NCBI RefSeq assembly: GCF_001999245.1
Contig: NZ_CP019630.1
Location: forward strand, 806,001-870,000
DNA from: Roseibium algicola
GTDB lineage: Bacteria; Pseudomonadota; Alphaproteobacteria; Rhizobiales; Stappiaceae
Length of the DNA stretch: 64,000 bases
Direction: 5' to 3'
Positions 43,330-53,051 of the stretch are shown here, piece by piece; the first letter of the stretch is position 1; the number at the start of each line of letters is the position of its first letter. A model generated the notes under the pieces. The model did no database searches. It was not told where the DNA came from and worked only from the letters and a program-made list of their open reading frames with translations. The translations under genes were made by a program, and so were the position numbers.

Positions 43330-43782
43330 TCAGCCGCTTGGCGGCGGCGCCCAGTCCAGGCGCTTCTTGATGCGCATCATGAGCTGATCGCGCACTGCCC
43401 GGTACTCGCCCAGGATCTGCTCCCGGCTGCCGGTGGCAAGGGTCGGATCGAGTGTCGGCCAGTATTCGACTTCGACCGATTCCGTTCTCGTCATGTCGAG
43501 CGCCTTGTGGTGTGCCTCGGGAGCGAGAGTGACCACAAGATCGAACCCGGATTCGTCCAGATCCTCGAATGTCTTCGGCGTGTGCCGGCTCATGTCGACG
43601 CCTATTTCGGCCATGACCGCGTCCACGAACGGGTCAACCTTGCCGGAACGGACACCGGCGGAACGCACATAAATCTGGCCGGGAAAGAGTTTGGCCGTCA
43701 GAGCCTCGGCCATGGGCGAGCGTACGGAATTCATTCCGCAGGCAAAAAGCACCGCAGTCGGACGCATGCCCGGCCCGGCCAT
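43330..43782 (-). CDS. Low-molecular-weight protein tyrosine phosphatase family protein
   Basis: The 150-aa protein has the CX5R(S) phosphate loop C15-G-M-N-S-V-R21-S near the N-terminus and an aspartate-proline (YWPTLDP) in the place of the general acid. These features suit LMW-PTP or the related arsenate reductase fold. Position between UPF0262 and the acetyltransferase is conserved in rhizobia. Substrate unknown; protein phosphotyrosine is likely. Confidence 0.9.
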   Translation of the reverse strand: MAGPGMRPTAVLFACGMNSVRSPMAEALTAKLFPGQIYVRSAGVRSGKVDPFVDAVMAEIGVDMSRHTPKTFEDLDESGFDLVVTLAPEAHHKALDMTRTESVEVEYWPTLDPTLATGSREQILGEYRAVRDQLMMRIKKRLDWAPPPSG

Positions 43783-43787
43783 ATCCG

Positions 43788-44291
43788 TCAGCCCTTCCAG
43801 TGCAAGGCGTAAACGAGGGTAAACAGCCGTCGTGCCGTCTGCATGTCGACTTCTATCTTCCCTTCCAGCCGCTCCATCAAAATGGCAGAGCCTTCGTTGT
43901 GCACCCCGCGCCGCCCCATGTCGATCGCCTCGATCTGGCTCGGTGTCGCGTGGCGGATAGCCTCGTAATAGCTTTCGCAGATCAGGTCGTAGTCCTTGAC
44001 GATCTTGCGCAGCGGAGACAGTGACAAAACATGAGTGACGACTTCCTTGTCGTCATCGGTCCTGATCCGGAAAACCAGCTTCTTTTCGATTACCGACAGG
44101 TTGAGAACATAGCTCGCAGGCGGATGCCCGACGGGCTGAAACGCGTTTTCCTCAATCAGGTCGTAGATCGCAACAGCACGGTCATGCTCCACTTCCGGTG
44201 TGGACCGGGCGATAGAGGCTTCGTCCAAAACCACATCAACCAGCTTTCCGCCGGTTTGTTGCGGTTCGGGATCCGGGTGCGGTTCGCTCAT
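43788..44291 (-). CDS. UPF0262 family protein
   Basis: The 167-aa protein of unknown function belongs to an alphaproteobacteria-specific family. Characteristic stretches are [46 protein letters not shown] and [45 protein letters not shown]. No signal peptide or membrane segment is visible. It always travels with hisD, suggesting co-transcription rather than a known shared pathway. Confidence 0.92.
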   Translation of the reverse strand: MSEPHPDPEPQQTGGKLVDVVLDEASIARSTPEVEHDRAVAIYDLIEENAFQPVGHPPASYVLNLSVIEKKLVFRIRTDDDKEVVTHVLSLSPLRKIVKDYDLICESYYEAIRHATPSQIEAIDMGRRGVHNEGSAILMERLEGKIEVDMQTARRLFTLVYALHWKG

Positions 44292-44321
44292 CTGGTCGAA
44301 GCCTCTTCTTCAAATCGGGAG

Positions 44322-45617
44322 CTACAAATTCAGTCTGATGGAAACAGAGCGCGCGTGCGCCGACAACCCCTCTGATTCACCAAGAGCGATTGCCGCCGGC
44401 CCGAGCTGACGCAGATTATCCGCATTGCATTTCAGGATCGAGGTGCGTTTGACGAATTCCAGCACGCTCAGACCCGACGAAAAGCGAGCCGACCGCGCGG
44501 TCGGCAACACATGATTGGAGCCGCCGACATAGTCGCCAATGGCTTCAGGCGTATAATGGCCCAGGAACACGGCGCCTGCGTTGCGCACCTTCTTCAGCAG
44601 CGCTTCCGGATCGGCAACGGCAAGTTCCAGGTGTTCGGGAGCAATTCGGTTGGCTAGCGGCATTGCCGCCTCCAGATCGTCCACCAGGATGATTGCTCCG
44701 TAATCCTGCCAGCTGGCACGGGCAACATCTTCGCGCGGCAACGTTTTCAACTGCGCTTCGACCGCAGCTTCCACCTGATTCGCGAGGTCTTCGCTGTCGG
44801 TGATCAGGATTGACTGCGCAGCGGTATCGTGTTCGGCCTGTGCCAGCAGATCGGCAGCAAGCCAGTCGGCATTGTTGCCGCTGTCGGCCAGGATCAGCAC
44901 TTCGGACGGGCCCGCGATCATGTCGATGCCGACAGTGCCGAAGACACGGCGCTTGGCAGCCGCCACAAAGGCATTGCCCGGACCGACGATCTTGGCGACC
45001 GGGGCAATGGTCTGCGTTCCATAGGCAAGAGCAGCAACGGCCTGTGCACCGCCAATACGGTAGATTTCCGTGACACCGGCAATTCTGGCGGCAGCCAGCA
45101 CCAGCGGGTTCAATACCCCGTCCGGGCTCGGAACCACCATGACGATGCGTTCCACGCCCGCGACCTTGGCCGGCACGGCATTCATCAGAACCGAACTCGG
45201 GTAGCTCGCGGTACCACCGGGCACATAGATGCCGACAGCCTCGACTGCGGTCCAGAGCGAACCGAGTTCCACGCCGATGGGATCGGTATAGCGGTCGTCC
45301 TTCGGCATCTGGCGGGCATGGTGGGCGTGAATGCGGTCGTGGGCAAGCTGCAGGGCGTCCAGCGTCTCCTGCGGCACCTTTGCAAGCGCGGCATCAATTT
45401 CTGCGGCGGACACCGTCAGTTCGGCCATGCTCTCGGCCTGCAGCCGGTCGAACCTTGCCGTATAGTCGAGGACTGCCTTGTCGCCTTCCGTGCGAACACG
45501 CTCGAGTATGTCCCGCACGATCTGGTCGACATCCTCCGACACTTCCCGTTTGCCGGAAAGGAGAGCCTTGAACTGGTCTTCGAAGCGGGCGTCGTTGATG
45601 TTAAGGCGTAGAACCAC
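44322..45617 (-). CDS. hisD: Histidinol dehydrogenase
   Basis: HisD carries out the last two steps of histidine synthesis, histidinol to histidine, using NAD+ and zinc. Seen are GVELGSLWTAVEAVGIYVPGGTASYPSSVLMNAVPAKVAGV, RIGGAQAVAALAYGT, VGPGNAFVAAAKRRVFGTVGIDMIAGPSEVLILAD and the zinc/catalytic region AEHDTAAQSILIT. The GTG at 45617 (MVLRLN) is preferred because GGAG lies 7 bases upstream and the length (431 aa) matches; ATG codons at 45632 and 45629 are alternatives. Confidence 0.96.
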   Translation of the reverse strand: MVLRLNINDARFEDQFKALLSGKREVSEDVDQIVRDILERVRTEGDKAVLDYTARFDRLQAESMAELTVSAAEIDAALAKVPQETLDALQLAHDRIHAHHARQMPKDDRYTDPIGVELGSLWTAVEAVGIYVPGGTASYPSSVLMNAVPAKVAGVERIVMVVPSPDGVLNPLVLAAARIAGVTEIYRIGGAQAVAALAYGTQTIAPVAKIVGPGNAFVAAAKRRVFGTVGIDMIAGPSEVLILADSGNNADWLAADLLAQAEHDTAAQSILITDSEDLANQVEAAVEAQLKTLPREDVARASWQDYGAIILVDDLEAAMPLANRIAPEHLELAVADPEALLKKVRNAGAVFLGHYTPEAIGDYVGGSNHVLPTARSARFSSGLSVLEFVKRTSILKCNADNLRQLGPAAIALGESEGLSAHARSVSIRLNL

Positions 45618-45671
45618 GCAATTCTCCATCATGTGCGGTGCCGTGCACCGTCTGTCATTCCGTGCGGGCGG

Positions 45672-46133
45672 TCAGCTGAGGTCGTGTTGCGGCAGGTTCG
45701 GCGTGGACCATGCGGCGCCCAGGTCCGACAGTTGCGCCTCGATGCAGTCCACCTCGAGCGCAAGGCTGCCACCACCTGCAAAGGCGAGCTGGATCGTGCC
45801 GGCCGGCTCTTCGCCCGGCTCGAAGGTCACGGCGAGCAATTCCAGGACGGCACCCTTGGCCTTCTGGTTGATGTTCTGCGCCTTCATGCCCCTGACCTGC
45901 GCAAAGGCGAGAGCCGTGCGGCGGCGCTCATGTTCCTTCGATCGCTTGTCGGCTTCCTTGTCCCACACGAACCGGTTCAACACGAACACGGCCTTCTGCT
46001 CCTTCGGCAGATAGCGGATATCCGCGATGGTGATCACCGCGTCCTGCAGATGGGCGGAAAGAACCTGAAGGTCTTCCTGGTCAAGGGCGGCAAGTTTCAG
46101 CTGGTCCATTTGCTCTTGTTCTGATCCGGTCAT
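45672..46133 (-). CDS. DUF2948 family protein
   Basis: The 153-aa protein of unknown function is found in Rhizobiales and relatives next to hisD and murA. LKLAALDQEDLQVLSAHLQDAVITIADIRYLPKEQKAVFVLNRFVWD is the conserved N-terminal part, and GGGSLALEVDCIEAQLSDLGAAW the C-terminal part. The ATG at 46133 is chosen from the conserved start; an in-frame extension to 46235 is unlikely. It lies 54 bp upstream of hisD on the same strand. Confidence 0.9.
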   Translation of the reverse strand: MTGSEQEQMDQLKLAALDQEDLQVLSAHLQDAVITIADIRYLPKEQKAVFVLNRFVWDKEADKRSKEHERRRTALAFAQVRGMKAQNINQKAKGAVLELLAVTFEPGEEPAGTIQLAFAGGGSLALEVDCIEAQLSDLGAAWSTPNLPQHDLS

Positions 46134-46257
46134 GCGTTGTCTGGCAGGACGCATATAAGCGACTTTATGCCTGGTCCCAAGGCTGTTGCCTAATGGGGAA
46201 TAACGGTTTTGGCAATCTCCAATGCCCTGAAACATGCCTTACGGCATCGTGGAGCCC

Positions 46258-46470
46258 TCAAGGGCCCTCATCCACCCGCTGGCGCAGATCCGCCTTGACC
46301 TCGTCCAGCGATGCAATCCGCCGGAAGATCCGACGGCCCAGCCAGAGCCCGAACACAAGCAAGAAGAAGCCCAGAGACGGCCCGTAGGGTGCCGGAACAA
46401 GGACAACAGCGAACAGTGCCGCGAAGGCAAAGGCCAGCTGGACCAAAAACCGGATTGTCTGTGCATTCAT
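46258..46470 (-). CDS. Small hypothetical membrane protein
   Basis: The 70-aa product has two hydrophobic segments (about residues 7-25 and 31-46) split by a PAPYG turn, then a basic/acidic helix RRIFRRIASLDEVKADLRQRVDEGP. It lies just upstream of the DUF2948 gene on the same strand. Two other frames in this stretch are open, but only this one gives a plausible membrane protein. The function is unknown. Confidence 0.6.
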   Translation of the reverse strand: MNAQTIRFLVQLAFAFAALFAVVLVPAPYGPSLGFFLLVFGLWLGRRIFRRIASLDEVKADLRQRVDEGP

Positions 46471-46625
46471 GCAGTCGCTCCAACATCGTCCCGCAGGTTA
46501 TCCCGGCGTCGATTTGTAATCACCTGCCATCTGCCTTCCGTCTTGCAATCAGGGCACGCATTCTGGAAAGTGACGCCAGCACATCAGGGCGACACCCTAC
46601 CATCACACGAACGCACGGGCACGTA

Positions 46626-47114
46626 ATGCTGAAACGATCCACCTGCCTCGGCCTGCTGGCAGGCAGCCTGCTTCTTTTCCAGACGCCGATGGATGTCCAG
46701 TCACAGGATTTTACCGAGAAGGTTCTGGGTGAGACCATATATGTCCCGGCCTATTCGCGGGTCTTTTCCCATCCGAACAGGTCCGACCTTCTGGCGGCAA
46801 CACTTGCCATCCACAATGTCGACCCTGAAGCCACCATTACGTTGCAGCAGGTCGATTATCACAACGAGGATGGCACCTTGCTGCGCACTCTGCTTGATGC
46901 GCCGGTGGACCTTGCGCCCCTGCAGTCGAAAACAGTGCTGATCCCGATCAACGACACCACTGGCGGCGTCGGGGCGAATTTCCTTCTCGTGTGGTCGTCG
47001 GATAGCGGCGCCCTCAGCCCCATCGCAGAAGCCATCATGACCAGTGGCAGCGGCGGTCCCGGCCCCTCTTTCACGTCACGAGGCCGGGTGATCAAGCTGC
47101 AAACGGCGCAGTAG
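46626..47114 (+). CDS. DUF3124 domain-containing exported protein
   Basis: The 162-aa precursor has a signal peptide (MLKRSTCLGLLAGSLLLFQT...) and a beta-rich DUF3124 domain, with IYVPAYSRVFSHPNRSDLLAATLAIHNVDPEATITL, VDYHNEDGTLLRTLLDAPVDLAPLQSKTVLIP and GANFLLVWSS. The function is unknown; it is a small periplasmic or membrane-anchored protein. The ATG at 46626 is chosen for the signal peptide. It converges on murA across a hairpin. Confidence 0.87.
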   Translation: MLKRSTCLGLLAGSLLLFQTPMDVQSQDFTEKVLGETIYVPAYSRVFSHPNRSDLLAATLAIHNVDPEATITLQQVDYHNEDGTLLRTLLDAPVDLAPLQSKTVLIPINDTTGGVGANFLLVWSSDSGALSPIAEAIMTSGSGGPGPSFTSRGRVIKLQTAQ

Positions 47115-47133
47115 ATTTCGCCAAAAATGCATT

Positions 47134-47169
47134 ACATGGGCTGCGCGCGGTTCATGCCGCCCATGTTTT
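47134..47169 (+). terminator. Terminator between DUF3124 gene and murA
   Basis: ACATGGGC (47134-47141) pairs with GCCCATGT (47159-47166) and is followed by TTT. On the other strand the same stem runs toward AATGCATTTTT, so it may serve both convergent genes. The loop is 17 nt with additional GC pairing. Confidence 0.6.
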
Positions 47170-47192
47170 CACACCGTAAATCGATGCTTTGA

Positions 47193-48482
47193 TCAGGCCG
47201 AGATGCGCTCGATCTTCGCGCCGCAGCGGGTCAGCTTGTCTTCCAGACGCTCAAACCCGCGGTCGAGGTGATAGACACGGCTGACCGTTGTTTCGCCTTC
47301 TGCTGCCAAACCGGCAATAACCAGCGAGACGGACGCCCGCAGATCCGTTGCCATGACCGGAGCACCGCGCAGGGTCGAGACGCCGTCGATCATTGCCGTG
47401 CGGCCGTCCACATGGATCTGGGCGCCGAGGCGGGCCAGTTCCTGCACGTGCATGAAACGGTTTTCAAAAATGGTTTCGGTAATCCGGCTGGTGCCGCCGG
47501 CCTTCGTCATCAGAGCCATGAACTGGGCCTGCAGGTCGGTCGGAAAGCCCGGGAACGGTTCGGTGGTGATATCCACCGGCTGGATGCCGTTGCCGTTGCG
47601 GTAAACCTTGATGCCGTCGGCGGTCTGCGTAATGTCCGCACCGGTCTGGCGAAGTGTCTCGAGCGCCGTTTCCAGAAGGTCCGAACGGGCGCCTTGCAAC
47701 AGAACGTCACCACCGGTCATGGCAACAGCCATGGCATAGGTGCCCGTTTCGATCCGGTCCGGAACAACCGCGTGATGCGCACCATGAAGGCGCGGCACAC
47801 CCTGGATGCGGATGGTCGATGTGCCTTCACCCTCGATCTTCGCGCCCATGGCCTTCAGGCACTTGGCAAGATCGACGACTTCCGGCTCACGCGCAGCATT
47901 GACGATTTCCGTCTCGCCACTGGCCAGCGTCGCCGCCATCATGATTGTGTGGGTTGCACCGACGGAAACCTTCGGAAACTCGACGCGAGCACCTTTCAGC
48001 CCGCCCGGGGCCTTGACGATGACATAGCCGCCGTCGATCTCGATCTCGGCGCCGAGCGCTGCCAGACCGTCGATGAAGAAGTCTACCGGCCGCGTGCCGA
48101 TTGCACAGCCGCCAGGCAGCGAGACCCGCGCCTCATGGCTGCGGGCAACCAGCGGTCCGATAACCCAGAAGCTGGCACGCATCTTGGAAACCAGCTCATA
48201 AGGCGCGGTCGTGTCGACGATTTCACGGGCGGTCAGGTTCAGCGTCTGTCCGGCAAGGTCATCCTGGCCGCTACGCTTGCCGTTCACCGAGTAATCAACC
48301 CCGTGATTGGACAGGATCTGCATAAGCTGGGCAACGTCGCGAAGGCGCGGCACATTCGACAGCGTCAGGGTCTCATCCGTCAGGAGCGATGCGATCATCA
48401 GCGGCAGTGCCGCATTCTTCGCGCCGGAAATCGGAATGACACCATTCAGTTCCGCACCGCCAACGACCTTGATACTGTCCAT
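47193..48482 (-). CDS. murA: UDP-N-acetylglucosamine 1-carboxyvinyltransferase
   Basis: MurA adds enolpyruvate from PEP to UDP-GlcNAc, the first committed step of peptidoglycan synthesis. The 429-aa protein starts [34 protein letters not shown], has [19 protein letters not shown] with the catalytic cysteine C126, and ends with [38 protein letters not shown]. The cysteine implies sensitivity to fosfomycin. It is separately transcribed from the hisD group. Confidence 0.97.
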   Translation of the reverse strand: MDSIKVVGGAELNGVIPISGAKNAALPLMIASLLTDETLTLSNVPRLRDVAQLMQILSNHGVDYSVNGKRSGQDDLAGQTLNLTAREIVDTTAPYELVSKMRASFWVIGPLVARSHEARVSLPGGCAIGTRPVDFFIDGLAALGAEIEIDGGYVIVKAPGGLKGARVEFPKVSVGATHTIMMAATLASGETEIVNAAREPEVVDLAKCLKAMGAKIEGEGTSTIRIQGVPRLHGAHHAVVPDRIETGTYAMAVAMTGGDVLLQGARSDLLETALETLRQTGADITQTADGIKVYRNGNGIQPVDITTEPFPGFPTDLQAQFMALMTKAGGTSRITETIFENRFMHVQELARLGAQIHVDGRTAMIDGVSTLRGAPVMATDLRASVSLVIAGLAAEGETTVSRVYHLDRGFERLEDKLTRCGAKIERISA

Positions 48483-48657
48483 GTTTTTCCCCGAACAGGA
48501 CCGTGCTCACCGCACGGCCATCCCTTTGCATACGTCAAGAAACTCACATCAAACGTGCGGTCTACACGCAAGTTATGGCCCATGCAAGGCGCGCAACCGG
48601 CTGCGACCGGGCAATTTTGGGGCGACACAGTCCTGCCGAACAGCCGGCTGGTGGCCC

Positions 48658-48840
48658 TCAGTCGGCGTCCCGCGTCTTGGCAGCAGACTTGCGGCGGCGC
48701 AGATTGGCTCTCAAGGCTTCGGCCAGCCGGTCTTCGCGGGATTTCGCCCCGGCTTTGTCCGACGCCTTTTCGCCTGACTGCTTGCCGGATTTTCCGCCGC
48801 CGCTTTCAGCGGACTTGTGCTGCTGGTCTTTTTCGCCCAT
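48658..48840 (-). CDS. Small basic conserved hypothetical protein
   Basis: The 60-aa product is rich in Lys, Gly, Ser and Glu, and its C-terminal half, SREDRLAEALRANLRRRKSAAKTR, resembles a short conserved helix found in small rhizobial proteins encoded beside murA. The N-terminal half is low-complexity and likely disordered. It is oriented like murA, 175 bp upstream of it. The function is unknown. Confidence 0.6.
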   Translation of the reverse strand: MGEKDQQHKSAESGGGKSGKQSGEKASDKAGAKSREDRLAEALRANLRRRKSAAKTRDAD

Positions 48841-49445
48841 GGCGCGCCTGTGTGATGATCCTGTGATTCATTTGTCTAGCAAGCTGCCCGCAGCTTGCCT
48901 AGGCATCTTGTGTCTTCCGCATTGTTTGCCGCTAACCCTGCCAGCTTCAGCAGCATTCGGTCTTCCCATCGCTGCCCAAAACGTGTCCGCGGCCATGCCG
49001 TCCCCCACCAGAGATAAGCAGCATCGCGCCAAGAAGCCTGCACGCGGTGCAGAGCCCCGCCTTCAGTCTTCCCTGTTCCCAAACTTCTGAATTCCCTGGA
49101 TGCTGCTTCCACCCGCCTTTCGGCGAGGGCCTGTCTCCCCTCTCCCGAAAAGGCCAATCTGCTCTGCGCCTCGACCGGCAAGATTGCTTAATATCCACAG
49201 GCGAAACAGGGCCAAAAGCACCAGCTTTGCCGCGCCAACCCTTCAATCGTCCCGGCTTTGACGGGAGGGAGCAAATGACTGCGGAAAAAAATCCCAAAAC
49301 ACTGCTTGCGTCCCCGAAGGTCTTATGGCAAAAGCCCCCTCATTCCGGTCGGCACCGCTGATCGGCACCAGCACTTGCGTCTTGCAACTCAAGCTTTTCA
49401 AGCAAAAAAGTTCGACGCCGCGCCTGTCCCAAAGACAAGCCAGAT
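48841..49445. other. 605-bp region without recognisable genes
   Basis: Several overlapping frames of 80-115 codons are open on the minus strand, but their products are Arg/Gly/Ala-rich and show no motifs, so they look like GC-driven chance frames. A tRNA-Thr promoter should lie in the last 70 bp, but I cannot mark its elements with confidence. Confidence 0.5.
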
Positions 49446-49520
<75 letters not shown>

Positions 49521-50212
49521 TTTAAATCCAATAAATTCAGTCACTTAGATCAAAGAAAAATTCACCCTCCTGTAAACTTCTGCGGAAACAGACAGGGAAC
49601 AGAGACCATCTTGCAGCACTTTTCGTGCAAAACACGAACAGCTATGTACTGCATTTGTTTCCTCATCACTGACATGTCGGTTGTTACTGGTTCTGTATTG
49701 TATCGTTGTATTGCCGACGAGCGGAAGGATCGATGTGTTCCGCTGGTGATTGTCTTTGAACCACGTAGACCTGAAGACGCGTTGGCTTTCATGGGAATAG
49801 ACGCGAAAGCTGGAACCTGTTTTCAGCCTGACGCTGAAATCCCAGCAACGGTCGCCACTATCACTTCATATCTGAAGATCAAACTTGTGTCTTTGTCGAC
49901 ATCTCGGCCAGTTCAATTGGAAACGAATAGTCACGACCAAGCGGACGATATTCAGCATTATAGGACAACTATGTGCCAACATTTCATAGAACCGCAACAA
50001 GAGACCGGGTTGGGGCCGTCAGCGACGCCAGTGAAGTCGATTGTACCGCCCCGCGGCATGGCCGGTTTGAGCCCGAAATGACCGATGCTGCGGCGTGCAT
50101 GAATGACGGCTTTCTTGTTTCTGCTGACTAGGAATGTCAGTAGAGATTTTGCCATTGGCTTGCTCGGAACACAGCCGACACTAAAGTTTCGTCCATAGAC
50201 TGGCGGTAGAGG
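49521..50212. other. 692-bp low-GC region with only doubtful frames
   Basis: A plus-strand frame stays open to 50081 (about 145 codons from an ATG at 49644) and a minus-strand frame covers 49958-50434, but neither product has a recognisable domain, signal peptide or ribosome site. The base composition is clearly lower in GC than the flanks. It looks like worn or imported DNA next to tRNA-Thr. Confidence 0.5.
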
Positions 50213-50629
50213 ATGTTGAATTTGCTCAAAACTTATTCTGGAAGTTGCCATTGTGGCGATATAGCGTTCGAGGCCACCATTGATTTTTCCGAAGGGACTA
50301 GCCGATGCAACTGCACCTTCTGCCGGAAAACACGAAACTGGACTGCGGCAACTACTCCGGAGCATTTTCGGATCACACAAGGCGATAAGCTCATCCGGAA
50401 GTATGATGCCACTGATCAGGGAAGCAATTATCACTGTTTTTGTTCAATATGCGGCGTGCGGTTGTTCAGTGAGGGTGACATCCCTGAATTGGGAGGCGTT
50501 TATGTCACTGTGGCAATTGCGGCACTCGACGATGCAAGTATTGAAGAACTGAATTTTGCTCCGATTACTTGGATGGATGGTTTGCACGACAATTGGTTCA
50601 GCCCACCGCAGGAAACTGAGCACCTGTAG
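50213..50629 (+). CDS. GFA-family protein (glutathione-dependent formaldehyde-activating enzyme-like)
   Basis: The 138-aa zinc protein has the GFA layout: SGSCHCGDIAFEA with the first cysteines, SRCNCTFCRKT for the second site and HCFCSICGVRLFS for the third, then a beta-rich C-terminal part. Family members bind zinc and a few condense formaldehyde with glutathione; most are uncharacterised. The gene is lower in GC than its surroundings and stands isolated between the tRNA and the IS element. GGTAGAGG precedes the ATG. Confidence 0.86.
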   Translation: MLNLLKTYSGSCHCGDIAFEATIDFSEGTSRCNCTFCRKTRNWTAATTPEHFRITQGDKLIRKYDATDQGSNYHCFCSICGVRLFSEGDIPELGGVYVTVAIAALDDASIEELNFAPITWMDGLHDNWFSPPQETEHL

Positions 50630-50957
50630 AGTTGTAGGGTAGTGCGGTTCGTGAGGTCAGGCGATGGGTACGCGACCACTTGAGTTTTGCCAGAGGTCAC
50701 AAGCGGTCTAGTTGGCCTGACTAGGTCTTGGAGCGGACATCCACTAACAGGAAGTCGAGGTCCGCTTTGTCCGCATTGCTGTCATCTGGTGGCCAGCCCT
50801 CTTCGCAGATGCAACGGTTGGCTGCTTCGGTGGCCCTCATCGCAGCGCCATTTCCGGAAGTAAATGACCGATAAGGCGCCGGGAGCGGACTGGCAACCAT
50901 GGGCGACCGAACTGACCGAAGCGGCCATTCACGCGAGCAATACGCGCGGACGCAATC
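50630..50957. other. 328-bp degenerate intergenic sequence left of the IS element
   Basis: A minus-strand frame of 109 codons (50721-51050) runs from here into the IS end and so cannot be an intact host gene. Nothing else is coding. It appears to be old, decayed DNA. Confidence 0.45.
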
Positions 50958-52627
50958 GGCCGAGGCTGTGTGGAAACTGAAGTGTCCGGTCGTGTTCGAG
51001 ACCTGGGCCCGGGTATTGAGCGGAAGCAGCCGGAATTGCTTTTTTGCCAACAGTAATCTGTTCAGAGCGGCGTTTTGCGGTCCTGAGGCGCTTTCCGACG
51101 AGCGTTCCGCTTGGAATAAGCCCAGTCAGGCCAAGATCTCCTTTACCAGTAGCCTGGCGCCGATCATGTTCATCACTCGTTTGATGTTGTAGGCGAGGAC
51201 GTGGAGCGCCATTTCGGTGCGTACGTTCTTGAGCCTACGCATCTGGAAATGGGTGGCACCCATCGCAGCCTTGATCGTTCCAAAGGGATGCTCGACCGTG
51301 CAGCGCCGGGTGCGCATCAGATCCGGAGTTTCCTCCATGCGCTGGTACATCGTCTCGATCAGATGTTCGTGCTCCCAGCGGGTGATCCGGCGCTCTTTTC
51401 CTGTCGTGCAGCGTGCTTTCATCGGGCAGAACTGGCAGTCGTTATGCCAGTAGCGCCGGTGCATGAGCCCGTTTTCCTCTCGCGTATAGCGGTAGGTCAG
51501 GACCTTGCCGGATGGGCAGGTATAGGTGTCGCTGTCCGCGTCGTAAAAGAAGTCAGCCTTCACGAACATACCCTTCTTGCGATTGCCCGACGTCTCTGGC
51601 CGCGGGACAGTCGCAGTAATTCCGTCCTCGTCGCAGGCAAGCAGTTCGGCACTGTTGAAGTATCCACGGTCGGCAATCGCGTTCAGCTTTTCTGCCTGCA
51701 GGGCTTGTTTGGCCATCTTCGCCATGGGAGCCAACTGCGCCCGATCATGCACGACGTTGGTCACATCGTGGGCGACGATCAAGTGCGTGGCCGTATCGAC
51801 TGCTGTCTGGACGTTGTAACCCACGAGGCCCGTGCCTTTGCCGTAAGTTGCCATCGACCTCGCGTCAGGATCGGTCAACGATATCTGGCCGTCCGGAGTG
51901 TCCTCAAGGCGGTTGGCGATCCCTTGCAGCCGCTGAACTTCATGGCGGAGCCGCGACAGCTTCTCCTTCAGGCGCTCGACCTTGCGCAGTTTTGTTCCGG
52001 ACGTCTCCTGCCGGTCGGTGCGATCCATTTCTTCAAGATATCGGGCCGCGCTCTGTTCCAGATGACTGATCCGAAGCTTGACCTTCCCGGACGTGAAATT
52101 TCGATCCCGATTGTTGACCGCTTTCATCTTGCTGCCATCGATGGCCACGGTGCCTGAGGCCAACACGCCAATCTGACGGCACAGCTCGACGAACCGAGCG
52201 CAGGCCTTGCGGATGGCCGGTCCGTTGTCCTTGCGAAAGTCGGCAATCGTCTTGTGATCGGGCACCAGCCTGCCTGTCAGCCACATCACCTCGACATTGC
52301 GGCCGGCTTCCTTCTCCAGCCGTCTGCTGGACGTGACCCTGTTCATGTAGCCATAGATGAAAAGCTTCAGCAGAACAGCAGGGTCATACCCGGGCCGCCC
52401 AGTCTGAGCCGGCGCAATGCGATTGAACCCCGAACCCGCCAAGTCGAGAGCATCCACGAAGACATCAATCACCCGAACCGGGTGATCCTCGCCGATCCAG
52501 TCCTCCAAACGCTCCGGAAACAGCGTTTCCTGCTTCCGATCCACGCCCTCGATATACCCCGACATCCCCACCTCCAATTACTGAAGGCAAGTATACTCAA
52601 ATCCCGTGTTTCCACACAGCCTCGGCC
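50958..52627 (-). mobile_element. IS1182-family insertion sequence, apparently intact
   Basis: The element is bounded by perfect 20-bp inverted repeats, GGCCGAGGCTGTGTGGAAAC at 50958-50977 and its complement at 52608-52627, and carries one full transposase gene. If the outermost GGCC on each side (50958-50961 and 52624-52627) is the 4-bp target duplication, the true ends start with GAGGCTGTGTGG and the element is 1662 bp. Because GGCC is palindromic, the two readings cannot be separated by sequence alone. No other copy is in the window. Confidence 0.92.
51126..52565 (-). CDS. IS1182-family transposase (DDE)
   Basis: The 479-aa transposase has an N-terminal helical DNA-binding part (MSGYIEGVDRKQETLFPERLEDWIGEDHPVRVIDVFVDAL), the DPAVLLKLFIYGYMNRVTSSRRLEKEAGRNVEVMWLTG stretch typical of IS1182, a first catalytic aspartate in VAIDGSKMKAVN, a second in AIADRGYFNSAEL and the C-terminal EHPFGTIKAAMG that supplies the glutamate. 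A four-cysteine zinc-like motif, CPSGK...CQFCPMKARC, lies between. No frameshift or stop interrupts it, so it may be active. The start at MSGY is chosen over one 12 bp upstream. Confidence 0.94.
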   Translation of the reverse strand: MSGYIEGVDRKQETLFPERLEDWIGEDHPVRVIDVFVDALDLAGSGFNRIAPAQTGRPGYDPAVLLKLFIYGYMNRVTSSRRLEKEAGRNVEVMWLTGRLVPDHKTIADFRKDNGPAIRKACARFVELCRQIGVLASGTVAIDGSKMKAVNNRDRNFTSGKVKLRISHLEQSAARYLEEMDRTDRQETSGTKLRKVERLKEKLSRLRHEVQRLQGIANRLEDTPDGQISLTDPDARSMATYGKGTGLVGYNVQTAVDTATHLIVAHDVTNVVHDRAQLAPMAKMAKQALQAEKLNAIADRGYFNSAELLACDEDGITATVPRPETSGNRKKGMFVKADFFYDADSDTYTCPSGKVLTYRYTREENGLMHRRYWHNDCQFCPMKARCTTGKERRITRWEHEHLIETMYQRMEETPDLMRTRRCTVEHPFGTIKAAMGATHFQMRRLKNVRTEMALHVLAYNIKRVMNMIGARLLVKEILA

Positions 52628-53051
52628 CAAAGCGGCGGTACGTCGCGATCTCAATCAATGGAGGCTTTGCGGTCCTAAATTGGTCGTTCGCAGGATCTCA
52701 TCCCTATCTGCAAAGTAGCCGTTCGTTAGGGGAGTAGCGAAGGTCTATTAAGGGCGGGAAGTGAATGTTTACCGTGGTTGGAACGAATGTCTGAAACGGA
52801 GCCGCCAACGGATTGTCTGCATATTTTTTCAAAGCGTGCTTAAGCAGCCATTCTGCGAAAGGTTTTATGGCCGTACACCAGTAGCTGCATTTTTAAGACG
52901 ACGTCGTGTGCAAGATGCGATTGGGCTGGCGCAACCTATTTCCGACAAGCGGATATGGTTTCACATTTGTCTCGTCCCGAGTAAGTCGCGGCGACACTGC
53001 CTATCACCCTCCTTGCAACCGGTCACTTGATCGAACAGCGTCTCTCAGAAA
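52628..53051. other. 424-bp region between the IS element and the DUF11 remnant
   Basis: No gene is supported. Short open frames lack ribosome sites and motifs. Composition is mixed, with AT-rich stretches near 52780-52860. It is probably decayed sequence. Confidence 0.45.

Noticed and set aside
49958..50434. 158-codon minus-strand frame overlapping the GFA gene
   Set aside because: The GFA protein on the other strand has complete cysteine motifs, while this product has none and no ribosome site.
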